Below, piece after piece: positions 16,856-26,315 of a stretch of DNA of 64,000 nucleotides (positions are counted from its first letter, which is position 1; each line of letters begins with the position of its first letter). The notes beneath the pieces are model-generated. The model did not search any database and had not been told where the DNA came from. It saw nothing but the letters and a program-made list of their open reading frames with translations. The stretch is from the NCBI GenBank assembly GCA_965261585.1, contig CBDHDN010000029.1, positions 186,001 through 250,000 on the forward strand, given 5' to 3'. This DNA comes from CBDHDN01 sp965261585 (lineage in GTDB: Bacteria; Pseudomonadota; Alphaproteobacteria; UBA6615). The position numbers and the translations under genes are program-made.

Positions 16856-17489
16856 TGCTCAAAGTATTTTTCGTGTCACGTCTGTCAATTTTTTCTGTTC
16901 TATTTCACCTTCTTTCTTTTCCAGGACAATGAACTCAATCAAATAAAGCAATGAGACAATGGGGACCAACATCGCAAAATAGAAGTCGGTGACCACGTTC
17001 CACGCAATAGTGCCAACCGTGATCAGACCTTGATGAATGCCCTCGGCGGCGATGAATCCCAATATGAGAACCCCGATGCTCAGTATCGGCACGTTCGTCG
17101 AGGCAGTCGGCGATCTCAATGCCAGGGCAAGAAACGAGGCGCTGGCAAATCCAAGCAACCACCCCAGGTTTACCAATGGAAACAGTGGAAGAGCGATCTG
17201 GGATGAGAATGCTGTCGCGGAGCAGACCGCGAGAGAGACAGCGAGAAACACTGACGCAAACCGTGCCAGAACATTGGTTGGCAGGTTCGTTGCCGTCCTG
17301 TTTCTCGAAGCGGTGTTGGGGATGGCATGCAACACGACAAAGAGTAATATCGCTGTGCCGTTCATCATGATGTCGCGCAGAGCAAGAATTTGCTGCGCGC
17401 CGCTAATTTGTCTAAGAACAAGGTAAGTCGGACCCGATTTCCTTGGACACAGAATTGGCTTAATCGAAGTGTCCAAGGAGGACCGGAAC

Positions 17490-17900
17490 ATGACCGACAA
17501 TTTTGAGAAGAAAGTTGCTGTTGATGGGCCTGTGGTAAATGCGGGCGAGCTTGGCTGGTCCACGTTTTCCCCAGGCCAGGCTTTGCCGGCAGGCCCGCTG
17601 GGACTTGGCCAGCGATGGACGGTGGCGCGCAAGCGTGAGGTCGTTCTGCGGCTTTTGCGTGACGAGCCGGTGCAACTTCTGTCGCGCCAGTTGGGCGTAG
17701 AGATCTTCCGGCTCGAGCAGTGGCGTGAGAAAGCGATCGGCGGGATCGACGCCTCGCTCAAGCAACGCAAGGGCGATCCGGTGCAGGCGGAACTGGATAG
17801 CGCCATGAAGCGGATCGGAGAGTTGACCATGCAGGCGGAACTGCTGGAGGCCAAGACGGAGACCTTCGGCCCTTTGGGGCGGCGGAGGTCGCGGCGATGA
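17490..17900 (+). CDS. IS transposase OrfA, copy B
   Basis: 136 residues; differs from copy A at two positions I can see (Ser to Trp near residue 24, Val to Ala in TMQ-ELLEAK). Intact, ATGA overlap with orfB. Confidence 0.85.
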   Translation: MTDNFEKKVAVDGPVVNAGELGWSTFSPGQALPAGPLGLGQRWTVARKREVVLRLLRDEPVQLLSRQLGVEIFRLEQWREKAIGGIDASLKQRKGDPVQAELDSAMKRIGELTMQAELLEAKTETFGPLGRRRSRR

Positions 17901-18802
17901 GTGCCGCCACCTCGCCCGGCACGGGTCTGGCCTACGGCCTGCGGCGGGTCTGCGCCGCCTGGGGCATGGCCCGCTCCTCGTTCTACGCCATGACCTCCGG
18001 CCAGCACGCCGAGCAGCCGCCGGCAAAGCGTCGGGGACCGAAGCCCGCGATCTCGGACCAGGCGCTGCTGGTGGCGATCGAAGCCGACCTGGAGGCATCG
18101 CCCTGGGAGGGCGAGGGCTACCGCAAGGTCTGGGCTCGGCTTCGGGTCTGTCGCGACATCCGGGTTGCCCGCAAGCGGGTGCTCCGCCTGATGCGCGAGA
18201 ACAATCTGCTCTCGCCCCATCGCTGCCGCCGCCGTGGCGGCAATCCCCATGACGGTGAGATCATCACTCATGCCCCGAACCTCATGTGGGGCACCGATGG
18301 CGTTCGGGTGTTCACGGTGGACGACGGCTGGGGCTGGATCTTCACCGCCGTCGAGCATTGGAACGCCGAGTGTGTCGGCTGGCATGTCTGCAAGCGCGGC
18401 GACCGCTTCGCCGCCCTGCAGCCGATCTCCATGGGGCTTGCCGGGCTGTATGGCTCGACCGCGGCCGGCGCGGCTCGGGGGCTGGCCTTGCGGATGGATC
18501 ACGGCTCCCAGTATCTGTCGGACCACTTCACCAACCAGATCAAGTTCTGGGGCATCCAGCCGTCCTACGCCTTCGTCGCCGAGCCCCAGACCAACGGCGT
18601 CGCCGAGCGGTTCAATCGCACGCTGAAGGAACAGATCATCCATGGTCGCATCTACCGCAACATCGCGGAGCTGCGGGACGCCGTCCGCGACTTCGTCGAA
18701 CTCTACAATGCCCAGTGGATCGTCGAAAAGAACGGCTACCTGAGCCCCGCTCAAGCTCGTCAGGCGTGGCACGCCGCGATCTCAATCAGGCCCGCCGCGT
18801 GA
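17897..18802 (+). CDS. IS transposase OrfB, copy B
   Basis: 301 residues, sequence identical to copy A OrfB as far as I can compare. DDE residues in WGTDG, MDHGSQ and NGVAERFNR are present, so this copy is probably active. Confidence 0.9.
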   Translation: MSAATSPGTGLAYGLRRVCAAWGMARSSFYAMTSGQHAEQPPAKRRGPKPAISDQALLVAIEADLEASPWEGEGYRKVWARLRVCRDIRVARKRVLRLMRENNLLSPHRCRRRGGNPHDGEIITHAPNLMWGTDGVRVFTVDDGWGWIFTAVEHWNAECVGWHVCKRGDRFAALQPISMGLAGLYGSTAAGAARGLALRMDHGSQYLSDHFTNQIKFWGIQPSYAFVAEPQTNGVAERFNRTLKEQIIHGRIYRNIAELRDAVRDFVELYNAQWIVEKNGYLSPAQARQAWHAAISIRPAA

Positions 18803-18955
18803 GACAAACTTGTGTCCAAGGAACCGGGTGCGCTACAGTCTAAGAACAAGGTGGATTAAGAATGACAAGAATAATAGAGATACGATCGTAAATTTAACCA
18901 CAGTAAGAATATCGTAATTTTTTCTTCCGTAGCAAACCTCAGATGATATCGTCAT

Positions 18956-19285
18956 AATTTGGTCTCGACGCGGTTCTCAAATCTACGATTTCGCGCTCGA
19001 CGGAACCGGGGTCGGTTTGAGTAAAGCCTCGATCGACGAGAGCGGTCATCGGCTGCCGCGCGCCGTCCGCCTCGGTGGGGCAGATGCCCAAGTCCTTGCG
19101 CATCCAACCGACATTTCCCACGTGCTACTCAAGATCGGCCCTGGTTGTAGCCGAAAACCATGAACCGCATCTTGATCCAGCAGGACCAGTTCTCCGCTGA
19201 CGGACTGCCCTTGGCGGCCGGTTTTGAACCGTTTCCATCTCATCCGAACACACTTCTCCCTCCGTCATCCCGGCCGTACCTCCGT
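18956..19285. other. gene-poor segment
   Basis: This stretch lies between the ATG of the DctQ-like gene and the IS1380 remnant. A 60-codon minus-strand frame (18939-19121, ending LRTASRPNYDDII) overlaps the start of the split gene. I recognise nothing in it. The promoter of the DctQ/DctM-like pair should lie near 18960-19020. Confidence 0.4.
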
Positions 19286-19891
19286 TCAACCCATCGCCAA
19301 GGATGGTCGTTGCAACTTGTCGATCCGCCGCGGAATGTTCCGCAACAGGTCGCGAGGCACGACGGCCGCCGCCATCTGGAACGTGACGTAGCGGCCATGG
19401 CCGGCGACCTTCGCCCCGATCTTGACCAGCCTCTCCCTGATCGTGGTCAGCGGCCAGTGCTCCACCTGCCTTCGGCAACGCCAACATCCGCATGAAGTTG
19501 GCGAGATTGCAGGCCAGGGCGTAAAGCTGAAGCCGAACCTCGTTGTTGCGGAACTTGCGGCATGACAGCCGCGTCCATTTGATGGCGTTATTGCCTTCCT
19601 CGATCCATTGCTCGGTGGTGCCTCGGTGATTGTAGAAGGCAGTCACCAGTCGGCAGGGCGGCTCGGGTACTCCATGCGTCCCAATTGGCTGGCGGAAGCC
19701 GCCCGCTTGGCAACAGCATGACCGCCAACGCATGGCCGGACCGTGCCCGAGGCGGTCGCGTCGTTCACGTCTTCATGGCCACCAAGCCGTCCGAACGTGG
19801 ACTGGCGAAACGGCCCGGTCATTGCGTGCTGCCCGTTCTTCCCGGTTCGCGGATCGACAAGCTGTGCATCCGCCAAGGCAGCCAGCCGTAA
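19286..19891 (-). pseudogene. IS1380-family transposase remnant
   Basis: Blocks typical of IS1380 transposases occur in order. The N-terminal LADAQLVDPRTGKNGQHAMT and STFGRLGGHEDVND come first, then SASQLGR. After an internal deletion follow VTAFYNHRGTTEQWIEEGNNAIKWTR and NNEVRLQLYALACNLANFMR, and after a frameshift GHGRYVTFQMAAVV and RIDKLQRPSLAMG. The catalytic core is lost. No terminal repeats identified. Confidence 0.75.
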
Positions 19892-19953
19892 GCCCCCTGG
19901 GCCATTCTGCGGTCTGGTCCGGACGCTTGAGACCAGGCGTCGGGATCAGACCA

Positions 19954-20346
19954 CTACGCCGGCGGCACGGGGCACGGGCGGCGCGCCTCGTCGATGGCGA
20001 CGTAGGTGAATACGCCGTCCGTCACCTTCTCGTCGCCGCCGTCATGGCGGCGCTGGACCCACGCCTCCACCATGTAGGCCAGCGACGTGGTGCCGACGCG
20101 CCTGAGTGCGGCATAGGCGCTCAACACGTCGCCGACGAAGACCGGCCTGTGGAACACCATGGCATCGATGGCCACGGTAACGACGCGGCCTTGGGCACGC
20201 CGCTCGGCCGCGATGCCGCCGGCAATGTCCATTTGCGCCAGCAGCCAGCCGCCGAAGATGTCGCCCGACGCATTGGTGTCGGCCGGCATGGCCCGCGTCC
20301 GCAGCATCAAGTCGCCGTGCGGCGCATTCGTCTTCCTATCGGCCAT
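19954..20346 (-). CDS. acyl-CoA thioesterase, hotdog fold (YciA-like)
   Basis: Cytosolic hydrolase of acyl-CoA thioesters, 130 residues. Family features are DTNASGDIFGGWLLAQMDIAGG (about 20-41; the Asn/Asp and the helix carry the active site), then VTVAIDAMVFHRPVFVGDVL and a C-terminal strand FTYVAIDEARRP. Start ATG 20346 with GGGGAG just upstream; an ATG four codons earlier is possible. Divergent from parE with 114 bases between the starts. Confidence 0.85.
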   Translation of the reverse strand: MADRKTNAPHGDLMLRTRAMPADTNASGDIFGGWLLAQMDIAGGIAAERRAQGRVVTVAIDAMVFHRPVFVGDVLSAYAALRRVGTTSLAYMVEAWVQRRHDGGDEKVTDGVFTYVAIDEARRPCPVPPA

Positions 20347-20460
20347 CCCACTCCCCATATCTGTCCGCGAGGCCATGGCCGGCGAATCCCTTGCCAGCCA
20401 TCGGCACCACAATATATCGTGCGCCCGCACGATTCTGACACTGGATAAGGTAACCGACAT

Positions 20461-22464
20461 ATGGCGCGTGCCCGGCGGACAGGTACCGGCGACCTGTTCG
20501 CGACCGACTCGAAGGCGAAGACGAAGTACTCCGCCGAGGACATCGAGATCCTCGAGGGGCTGGAGCCGGTGCGGCGCCGCCCCGGCATGTATATCGGCGG
20601 TACCGACGAAGGCGGCCTGCATCACCTGGCCGCCGAAGTGCTGGACAACGCGATGGACGAGGCCGTCGCCGGCCACGCCTCGGCGATCGATGTCGAGCTC
20701 GCCGCCGACGGCACGCTGACCGTGCGCGACAACGGCCGCGGCATCCCGGTCGACCCGCATCCCAAGGTCAAGTCCAAGTCGGCGCTGGAGGTCATCTTCA
20801 CCACCCTGCATGCCGGCGGCAAGTTCTCGGGCGAGGTTTATCAGACATCGGGCGGCCTGCACGGCGTCGGCATCAGCGTCGTCAACGCGCTGGCCGAATG
20901 GCTGCGCGTCGAGGTCGCGCGGGACCGCGTGCTGTGGACCCAGGAGTACTGCCGCGGCAAGCCGACGACGAAGCTGAAGCGGGCCGGCGCCGTGCAGAAC
21001 CGCCGTGGCACGGTCGTCGCCTTTCGCCCCGATCCGAAGATCTTCGCCGATGTGGCCACGTTCAAGCCGCAGCGCCTCTACCGCCTGACGCGCTCCAAGG
21101 CCTACCTGTTCCGTGGCGTCGAGATCCGCTGGCAGTGCGACCCGGCGCTGGCGAAGGGCGCCGACGTGCCGCCGGCAGAGACGTTCCACTTTCCCGGCGG
21201 CCTCTTGGATTACATGCATACCGCCATGAACGACCGCCCGATGGTCGTGCCGCAGATGTTCAGCGGCGAGGCGCGCTCGGGCGATGGCCGTGTCGAATGG
21301 GCCGTGGCCTGGCCGGTCGACAGCGACGCGTTTTCGTCGACCTACTGCAACACCGTTCCGACTCCGGCCGGCGGCAGCCACGAGGCCGGCCTGCGCAGCG
21401 CCCTGGCCAAGGGCCTGCGCTCGTTCGGCGAGCTCGTCAACAACCGCCGCGCCAAGCAGGTCACGACCGACGACGTCGCCGACGGCACCGCCATGATGCT
21501 GTCCGTGTTCATCGCGAATCCACAGTTCCAGGGCCAGACCAAGGAGCGCCTGTCGATGCCCGAAGCGGCGCGGCTGGTCGAGAGCGTCGTCAAGGACCAC
21601 TTCGACCACTGGCTGACGAACGACCGCCAGCGCGCCAGTGTGCTGCTCGACTGGGCCGTCGAGCGCGCGGACGAGCGCCTGCGCCGGCGCCAGAACCGCG
21701 AACTCATGCGCAAGACGGCAACGCGGCGGACGCGGCTGCCGGGCAAGCTGGCGGACTGTTCGCGTTCGAGCGCCGACGGCACCGAGCTGTTCCTGGTCGA
21801 GGGCGATTCGGCCGGCGGCTCGGCCAAGCAGGCGCGCAACCGCGAGGCCCAGGCGGTGCTGCCCTTGCGCGGCAAGATCCTCAATGTCGCCAGCGCCTCG
21901 ATCGAGAAGCAGCGGGCCAATCAGGAGCTGCGCGACCTTATCCAGGCGCTCGGCTGTGGCTCGGGCAAGGACTTCAAGCTGGCCGATCTGCGCTATGAGC
22001 GCGTCATCATCATGACCGATGCCGACGTCGACGGCGCCCATATCGCGGCGCTGCTGATGACGTTCTTCTATCGCGAGATGCCGGGGCTGATCGCCGCCGG
22101 GCACCTCTACCTGGCGGCACCACCGCTCTATCGGCTGAGCCAGGGCGGCGAGGTCGTGTTCGCCCTCGACGACGCCGACATGAAGCGCCTGATGGCCGAG
22201 CGCTTCAAGGGCCGCGGCAAGGTCGACATCAGCCGGTTCAAGGGCCTCGGCGAGATGCCGGCGGCCCAGCTGAAGGCCACGACGATGGACCCGGCGCGCC
22301 GCGTGCTGCTGCGCGTACAGGTGCCCAACGTAGCCGATCCGAAGGAAAGCGCAGAGGCCAAGGAAACCGCCAGCCTGGTCGAGCGCCTGATGGGCCGCAA
22401 GCCGGAGGCGCGGTTCGCCTTCATTCAGGAGAACGCCCGCACCGCCCGCGACCTCGACGTTTAG
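20461..22464 (+). CDS. parE: DNA topoisomerase IV subunit B
   Basis: ATPase subunit of topoisomerase IV, acting in chromosome decatenation with ParC. 667 residues. GHKL ATPase motifs: EVLDNAMDEA (about 59-68), DNGRGIPVD (about 92-100), TSGGLHGVGISVVNAL (about 128-143). The transducer domain follows. The TOPRIM metal site is EGDSAGGSAKQARNR (about 447-461) with TDADVDGAHI (about 519-528). The C-terminal segment has SRFKGLGEMPAAQL. The short spacing before TOPRIM and absence of a GyrB insert favour ParE over GyrB. Start ATG 20461 after GGATAAGG. Confidence 0.93.
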   Translation: MARARRTGTGDLFATDSKAKTKYSAEDIEILEGLEPVRRRPGMYIGGTDEGGLHHLAAEVLDNAMDEAVAGHASAIDVELAADGTLTVRDNGRGIPVDPHPKVKSKSALEVIFTTLHAGGKFSGEVYQTSGGLHGVGISVVNALAEWLRVEVARDRVLWTQEYCRGKPTTKLKRAGAVQNRRGTVVAFRPDPKIFADVATFKPQRLYRLTRSKAYLFRGVEIRWQCDPALAKGADVPPAETFHFPGGLLDYMHTAMNDRPMVVPQMFSGEARSGDGRVEWAVAWPVDSDAFSSTYCNTVPTPAGGSHEAGLRSALAKGLRSFGELVNNRRAKQVTTDDVADGTAMMLSVFIANPQFQGQTKERLSMPEAARLVESVVKDHFDHWLTNDRQRASVLLDWAVERADERLRRRQNRELMRKTATRRTRLPGKLADCSRSSADGTELFLVEGDSAGGSAKQARNREAQAVLPLRGKILNVASASIEKQRANQELRDLIQALGCGSGKDFKLADLRYERVIIMTDADVDGAHIAALLMTFFYREMPGLIAAGHLYLAAPPLYRLSQGGEVVFALDDADMKRLMAERFKGRGKVDISRFKGLGEMPAAQLKATTMDPARRVLLRVQVPNVADPKESAEAKETASLVERLMGRKPEARFAFIQENARTARDLDV

Positions 22465-22517
22465 GCATAGCCCCGGCCTTGCTGGCGGCCGCGCGACCGT
22501 ATATCGCAGGGGTGGTG

Positions 22518-23054
22518 ATGACCCGATACGCGTTGCTCCCGCTTCTTCTGCTGCTCACCGCCTGTACCGCCGGCGGCGGCGTTTTCGTGTCAGAGCGACG
22601 AACGAGCGCGGCAGGCTCGTCGTCATTCTCGTACATCGCCGGCGGCCGCGACCTCGAAACGGCCGTCTTCGGCAACCCGTTCGGCGGCACCGACGCGGCG
22701 TTCGGCCGCCATGTCGCGACGACCTTCAACGAACGCAACTCGCGGGAGCCGACGAATTTCACGACGACCCCGGGGCCGAGCGCGCGGCCGAGCTATCGCC
22801 TGGTCGTCCTGTTCAATCCACAAACGACGGTCGTGGCGGTGCAACTGTGCCGCGCGCCGGAGACGGTGGCGCTGGCCCCGACGGCGCGCCCGCTGGTGCT
22901 GCAGCTGGCGCTGTGTGACGGCGACTTCAGCCTTGCCAGCCTGCGCGGCCGGCTCGCCGACGCCACGGGACCCGACGACCCGAGATTCGAGGAATTCCTC
23001 GAACAGGCGCTGTCGCTGCTGCTGCAGCCGAGCCTGCGCCGCCGGTTTCTCTAG
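22518..23054 (+). CDS. hypothetical lipoprotein
   Basis: 178 residues. The N-terminus MTRYALLPLLLLLTAC is a clear lipoprotein signal (lipobox LTAC, Cys16). The mature part has no domain I recognise. It contains YRLVVLFNPQ and a C-terminal helix FEEFLEQALSLLLQPSLRRRFL. ATG 22518 with AGGGGTGG upstream is preferred over an in-frame ATG 13 codons earlier. It lies 53 bases downstream of parE. Unknown function. Confidence 0.7.
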   Translation: MTRYALLPLLLLLTACTAGGGVFVSERRTSAAGSSSFSYIAGGRDLETAVFGNPFGGTDAAFGRHVATTFNERNSREPTNFTTTPGPSARPSYRLVVLFNPQTTVVAVQLCRAPETVALAPTARPLVLQLALCDGDFSLASLRGRLADATGPDDPRFEEFLEQALSLLLQPSLRRRFL

Positions 23055-23151
23055 TCCGTTCAAGGATTGATTGAAGCGGCATTGCACACTATCTAAGTTG
23101 CAGTATGCAATTCCAGGGATCCGCAAGCGTCGGATCGGCTGTTCACCGCAC

Positions 23152-24633
23152 ATGACATTCGACCAACTGGGGCTAAGCCCGGACGTATTGCGCGCCGTCA
23201 CCGACGCGGGATACACCGAACCGACTCCGATTCAGGAACAGGCAATCCCGCTGGTCCTCGCCGGCCGAGATCTTATCGGCATCGCCCAGACCGGCACCGG
23301 CAAGACCGCCGGCTTCACCCTGCCGATGATCGATATCCTGGCCAAGGGGCGCGCCCGCGCCCGCATGCCGCGCTCCCTGATCCTGGAACCGACGCGCGAG
23401 CTTGCGGCGCAGGTCGCGAGCAATTTCGAGACCTATGGCAAGTACGTGAAGCTGTCGATGGCGCTGGTCATCGGCGGTGTCGCCTTTTCCGAGCAGGAGC
23501 AGAAGCTGGGCCGCGGCGTCGACGTGCTGATTGCCACGCCGGGCCGGCTGCTCGACCATTTCGAGCGTGGCAAGGTGCTGCTGGCCGATATCCGCGTGCT
23601 CGTGATCGACGAGGCCGACCGCATGCTGGACATGGGCTTCATCCCGGACGTGGAGCGCATCATCCGACTGCTGCCGCGCACCCGGCAAACACTGATGTTC
23701 TCGGCGACGATGCCGCCCGAGGTGCGCCGCCTGACCAAGGCCTATATGCGCGACCCGCAACAGACGCAGGCGGCGCCGCCGGCAACGACGGTGGACCAGG
23801 TGATTCAGCAGATCGCCATGGTCGCCGGAGATCCGAAAAGCAAGCGCCAAGCACTTCGTTCCCTGTTGCGGCAGGAGAACGTCAAGAACGGCATCATCTT
23901 CTGCAACCGCAAGCGCGACGTCGCGGTCGTTGACCGATCGCTGAGAATGCATGAGTTCAATGCCGCGGCGCTGCACGGCGATATGCCCCAGTCATCGCGC
24001 ACCGAGACGCTGGGGCGGTTCAAGAAGGAAGAGATCCGATTCCTGGTCGCCAGCGACGTCGCCGCCCGCGGCCTCGACATCGTCGAGATGAGCCATGTCT
24101 TCAACTACGACGTGCCAATCCACGCCGACGACTATGTCCACCGCATCGGCCGCACGGCGCGCGCCGGCCGCGAGGGCCACGCGATCACCCTGGTGACGCC
24201 GGCCGAGAAGAGGCAGCTGGCGGCGATCGAGAAATTGATCGGCCATCCGCTCGAGCGGCTTAGCGGGGTTGCCGAGAAAGAGATCCCGGACGCGCCAAAG
24301 CACAGTCGCGCCGACCGGGGTGGCACGGCCCGCCGCGGTGCCTGGCGCCGCGAGGAGCCCGGCGCCGACCGCCGGCGTGGCCGCGCGGCCAAGTCGCCGA
24401 TGGAAGCCGATGCGGACGACGCGGTCAGCGTCGCGGAAGCGGTCCCATACGGGCCGAAGCAAGGACGTGTCGACCGCGGTGGCACGACGGGCCGCCGCGG
24501 TGCCAGGCGCCACGAGGAAGAGGCCGGCACCGAGCGCCGGCGTGGCCGCGCGGCCAAGTCGCCGACGGAAGCCGATGCCGACAGCGGGGTCGTCGGCATG
24601 GGCGATCACGTCCCCGCGTTTCTATTGCGCTAG
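23152..24633 (+). CDS. DEAD-box RNA helicase (RhlE-like)
   Basis: ATP-dependent RNA remodelling enzyme of 493 residues. Motifs: Q motif EPTPIQEQAIP, motif I AQTGTGKT, Ia PTRELAAQ, II DEAD in VIDEADRMLDMG, III SAT in MFSATMPPEV, and VI HRIGRTARAGR. The C-terminal extension is basic and contains two copies of a ~50-residue unit (RGGTARRGAWRREE ... RRRGRAAKSP and RGGTTGRRGARRHEE ... RRRGRAAKSP), probably an RNA-binding tail. ATG 23152 fits the conserved start MTFDQLGL. The frame extends upstream to 23071 without conserved sequence. Confidence 0.9.
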   Translation: MTFDQLGLSPDVLRAVTDAGYTEPTPIQEQAIPLVLAGRDLIGIAQTGTGKTAGFTLPMIDILAKGRARARMPRSLILEPTRELAAQVASNFETYGKYVKLSMALVIGGVAFSEQEQKLGRGVDVLIATPGRLLDHFERGKVLLADIRVLVIDEADRMLDMGFIPDVERIIRLLPRTRQTLMFSATMPPEVRRLTKAYMRDPQQTQAAPPATTVDQVIQQIAMVAGDPKSKRQALRSLLRQENVKNGIIFCNRKRDVAVVDRSLRMHEFNAAALHGDMPQSSRTETLGRFKKEEIRFLVASDVAARGLDIVEMSHVFNYDVPIHADDYVHRIGRTARAGREGHAITLVTPAEKRQLAAIEKLIGHPLERLSGVAEKEIPDAPKHSRADRGGTARRGAWRREEPGADRRRGRAAKSPMEADADDAVSVAEAVPYGPKQGRVDRGGTTGRRGARRHEEEAGTERRRGRAAKSPTEADADSGVVGMGDHVPAFLLR

Positions 24634-24660
24634 CGGCACCGGCCCGATAGCGTCGGGTTC

Positions 24661-24903
24661 ATGCAGACGATCTTCGTGCAAGTGAAGTGCGGGCTGGGCA
24701 AGTCCTATGAGGTCGCCAACGAGTCCGTGCTGACGATCGAGCAGGTCTCGGAGGTGCATTCGACCTCGGGCCAATACGACCTGCTGATGAAGTGCTATCT
24801 GCCCGACGAAATGGACATCGGTCACTTCGTCACCAGCCAGATCCAGACCCTGCCCGGCATCCGGGACACGTTCACCATCATCACGTTCAAGGCGTTTTCC
24901 TGA
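24661..24903 (+). CDS. stand-alone Lrp/AsnC ligand-binding (RAM) domain protein
   Basis: 80 residues consisting only of the alpha/beta RAM domain: MQTIFVQVKCGLGKSYEVAN, then VSEVHSTSGQYDLLMKCYL and a C-terminal TFTIITFKAF. There is no helix-turn-helix. Such SARP/StarD-like single domains bind amino acids and may modulate full-length Lrp proteins or enzymes. ATG 24661, 27 bases after the helicase stop. Confidence 0.85.
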   Translation: MQTIFVQVKCGLGKSYEVANESVLTIEQVSEVHSTSGQYDLLMKCYLPDEMDIGHFVTSQIQTLPGIRDTFTIITFKAFS

Positions 24904-25053
24904 CAACGACGCGCCCGCGTCCCCGATATTCCTTTGAGTTCAGCGCGTTAGGCCCTCCAACGCTCGGGATTGCTGATTTCCGTGTCGGCATCCCTTGCAA
25001 CTTTGGTCACGCGGGATCAAGCACAGACGTAACAGGGGCAAAAGGCCGGGCGG

Positions 25054-25740
25054 TCAGGCGGCGGCGCGCTGGCGGATGAGGTCTGGCAAGGGGAGGATGG
25101 GCGGCGCGCCGGGGATGTCGAGCCGGCTGCCGAGGTAGTCCCAGAACGAGACGCCGAGCTTGTCGCAGGTCTTCATCAAGCCGAGGAAGGCGTCGCGGCA
25201 GTCGCGGCCGGTCTCCGAGCGGGTGCCACCGCTGATTTTGCGCCTTGTCACCTGGCAGCGGATGTCATTCTCCGAGCCGTTGGTGTGAAGCGGGATATCC
25301 GGCCGTTCGAGGGCGCGGAGCAACTTGACCTTGTTGGCGTGGAGCCTGGCGAGCAACCGGTCGAGGGTGGCAAAGCCGGTGGTGGTGGTGAACAGCCGGT
25401 CAAAGCGGGCCTGAAGCTCCCGCTTTCTGCGCGGAGTGGGATCGCGGCAATATGCCTTCAGGTCGGCGTAGAACCACCACACCCGCGCCCGGATCCGCGC
25501 ACACGCCTGCCGCTGGCGGTGGTTGAAGCCGACCAGCTTGTGGATGAGCCGCTCGGCGTGGACCCAGCACAGCGCGTGAGAGCCGACGTTGAACTGGCCG
25601 GCGTCGTCGCTGACGATGACGGCATCCTTGAGCAAGCCATGGGCGACCACGCTGCCCCACAGCGCGCCTTCGGTGGCGATCTTCAGCGGATCGGGATGCA
25701 CCCGGAGCCGGGTGATGCCGAGGCGCTCGAGATGGGCCAT
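25054..25740 (-). pseudogene. IS66-family transposase, C-terminal part
   Basis: 228 residues with IS66 hallmarks: SDDAGQFNVGSHALCWVHAERL, then HTNGSENDIRCQVTRRKISGGTRSETGRDCRDAF, containing the catalytic Glu. The N-terminal zinc-finger and first catalytic part are missing. The frame ends at 25740 where sulfotransferase-like sequence begins on the other strand. No IS66 accessory genes are present. Confidence 0.85.
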
Positions 25741-25749
25741 CCACGCCTC

Positions 25750-26190
25750 GAGGGCTCGGCCGCCGCCCTGTTCTGGTACTTTCGCAACGCCCTGTTCTTC
25801 GAACAGGGCTTCGACAAGGACCCCCGCGTGCTGGTCATGCGCTACGAGAGTCTCGTGACCAAACCAGACGAGGAGTTCCGGCGAGTCTGTGGCTTTCTCG
25901 GCCTGCCATATTCACGCCGCCTGACCCGGAAGATCTTCGCGTCCTCAATTGGCAGAAAGCCGGTGCCGCCGATCGACCCGCGGGTCGAGGATCTGTGCCG
26001 GGCGATGCTGGCCCGATTCGACCGCATCCTGAACGCACCCATCCTGGACGCACCGAACGCCACCGCCCAGTGGTCTGATACCAGTGAGCCTATGAAATCA
26101 GCCTCATACCTCAACTCGTCATTGCCGGGCGTGACCCGGCAATCCATGGATGCCCGGGTCAAGCCCGGGCATGACGGGAGAGTCGGATGA
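25750..26190 (+). pseudogene. sulfotransferase C-terminal fragment
   Basis: The reading frame shows LFWYFRNALFFEQGFDKDP, then VLVMRYESLVTKPDEEFRRVCGFLGLPYS and RVEDLCRAMLARFDRIL, typical of the second half of PAPS-dependent sulfotransferases. The 5' PAPS-binding half is absent, cut at the IS66 junction near 25745. After about residue 110 the frame enters the palindromic repeat at 26119-26176, so the natural C-terminus may also be altered. Confidence 0.65.
26119..26176. repeat. alphaproteobacterial paired palindromic repeat
   Basis: Two adjacent hairpins: ATTGCCGGG/CCCGGCAAT (26121-26143) and ATGCCCGGG/CCCGGGCAT (26150-26172), separated by CCATGG. This is the common dispersed intergenic unit of many alphaproteobacteria. 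The ~140 bases that follow up to the IS5 end hold nothing I can name. Confidence 0.75.
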
Positions 26191-26315
26191 TTGGCTCATT
26201 GGTATGATCCTTCGCTCGGTACCCCAAGCGCTAGGTGAACCAGCCCACAGAATCAATAGGCTGGTGGTTCGATTCAGCAGAAGGATGGGAACCATCCGTC
26301 GGCATCGAACCACTA

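Larger units (their letters stand above)
17424..18837 (+). mobile_element. IS copy B, intact, 14-bp target duplication
   Basis: Same 1414-bp element as copy A, with the second base of the left end changed (TA instead of TG). GTCTAAGAACAAGG is present on both sides (17410-17423 and 18838-18851). Excision restores the host membrane-protein frame. It carries the RBS-burying hairpin at 17440-17479. Confidence 0.97.
16859..18955 (-). pseudogene. DctQ-like small membrane protein, split by IS copy B
   Basis: Joining 18852-18955 to 16859-17423 (removing the IS and one 14-bp duplicate) gives an uninterrupted 222-codon frame starting ATG 18955. It is rich in hydrophobic helices: SLLFLSFLIHLVL, ILLFVVLHAI, FASVFLAVSLAVC, FPLVNLGWLLGFASASFLALAL, SIGVLILGFIAAEG, MLVPIVSLLYLIEFIVL. 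Several membrane segments and a position directly upstream of a DctM-like gene suggest a small TRAP-type subunit, though similarity is weak. Base composition is noticeably richer in A+T than neighbouring host genes, hinting at transfer. The IS lies after about codon 40. Confidence 0.65.

Noticed and set aside
16859..18772. 637-codon minus-strand frame spanning IS copy B
   Set aside because: It joins the 3' part of the DctQ-like gene to antisense IS sequence. The same antisense frame appears at copies A, C, D and E, so it is not a real fusion.
19954..22104. 716-codon minus-strand frame across parE
   Set aside because: Only 19954-20346 is a recognisable thioesterase; the upstream codons are antisense to parE.
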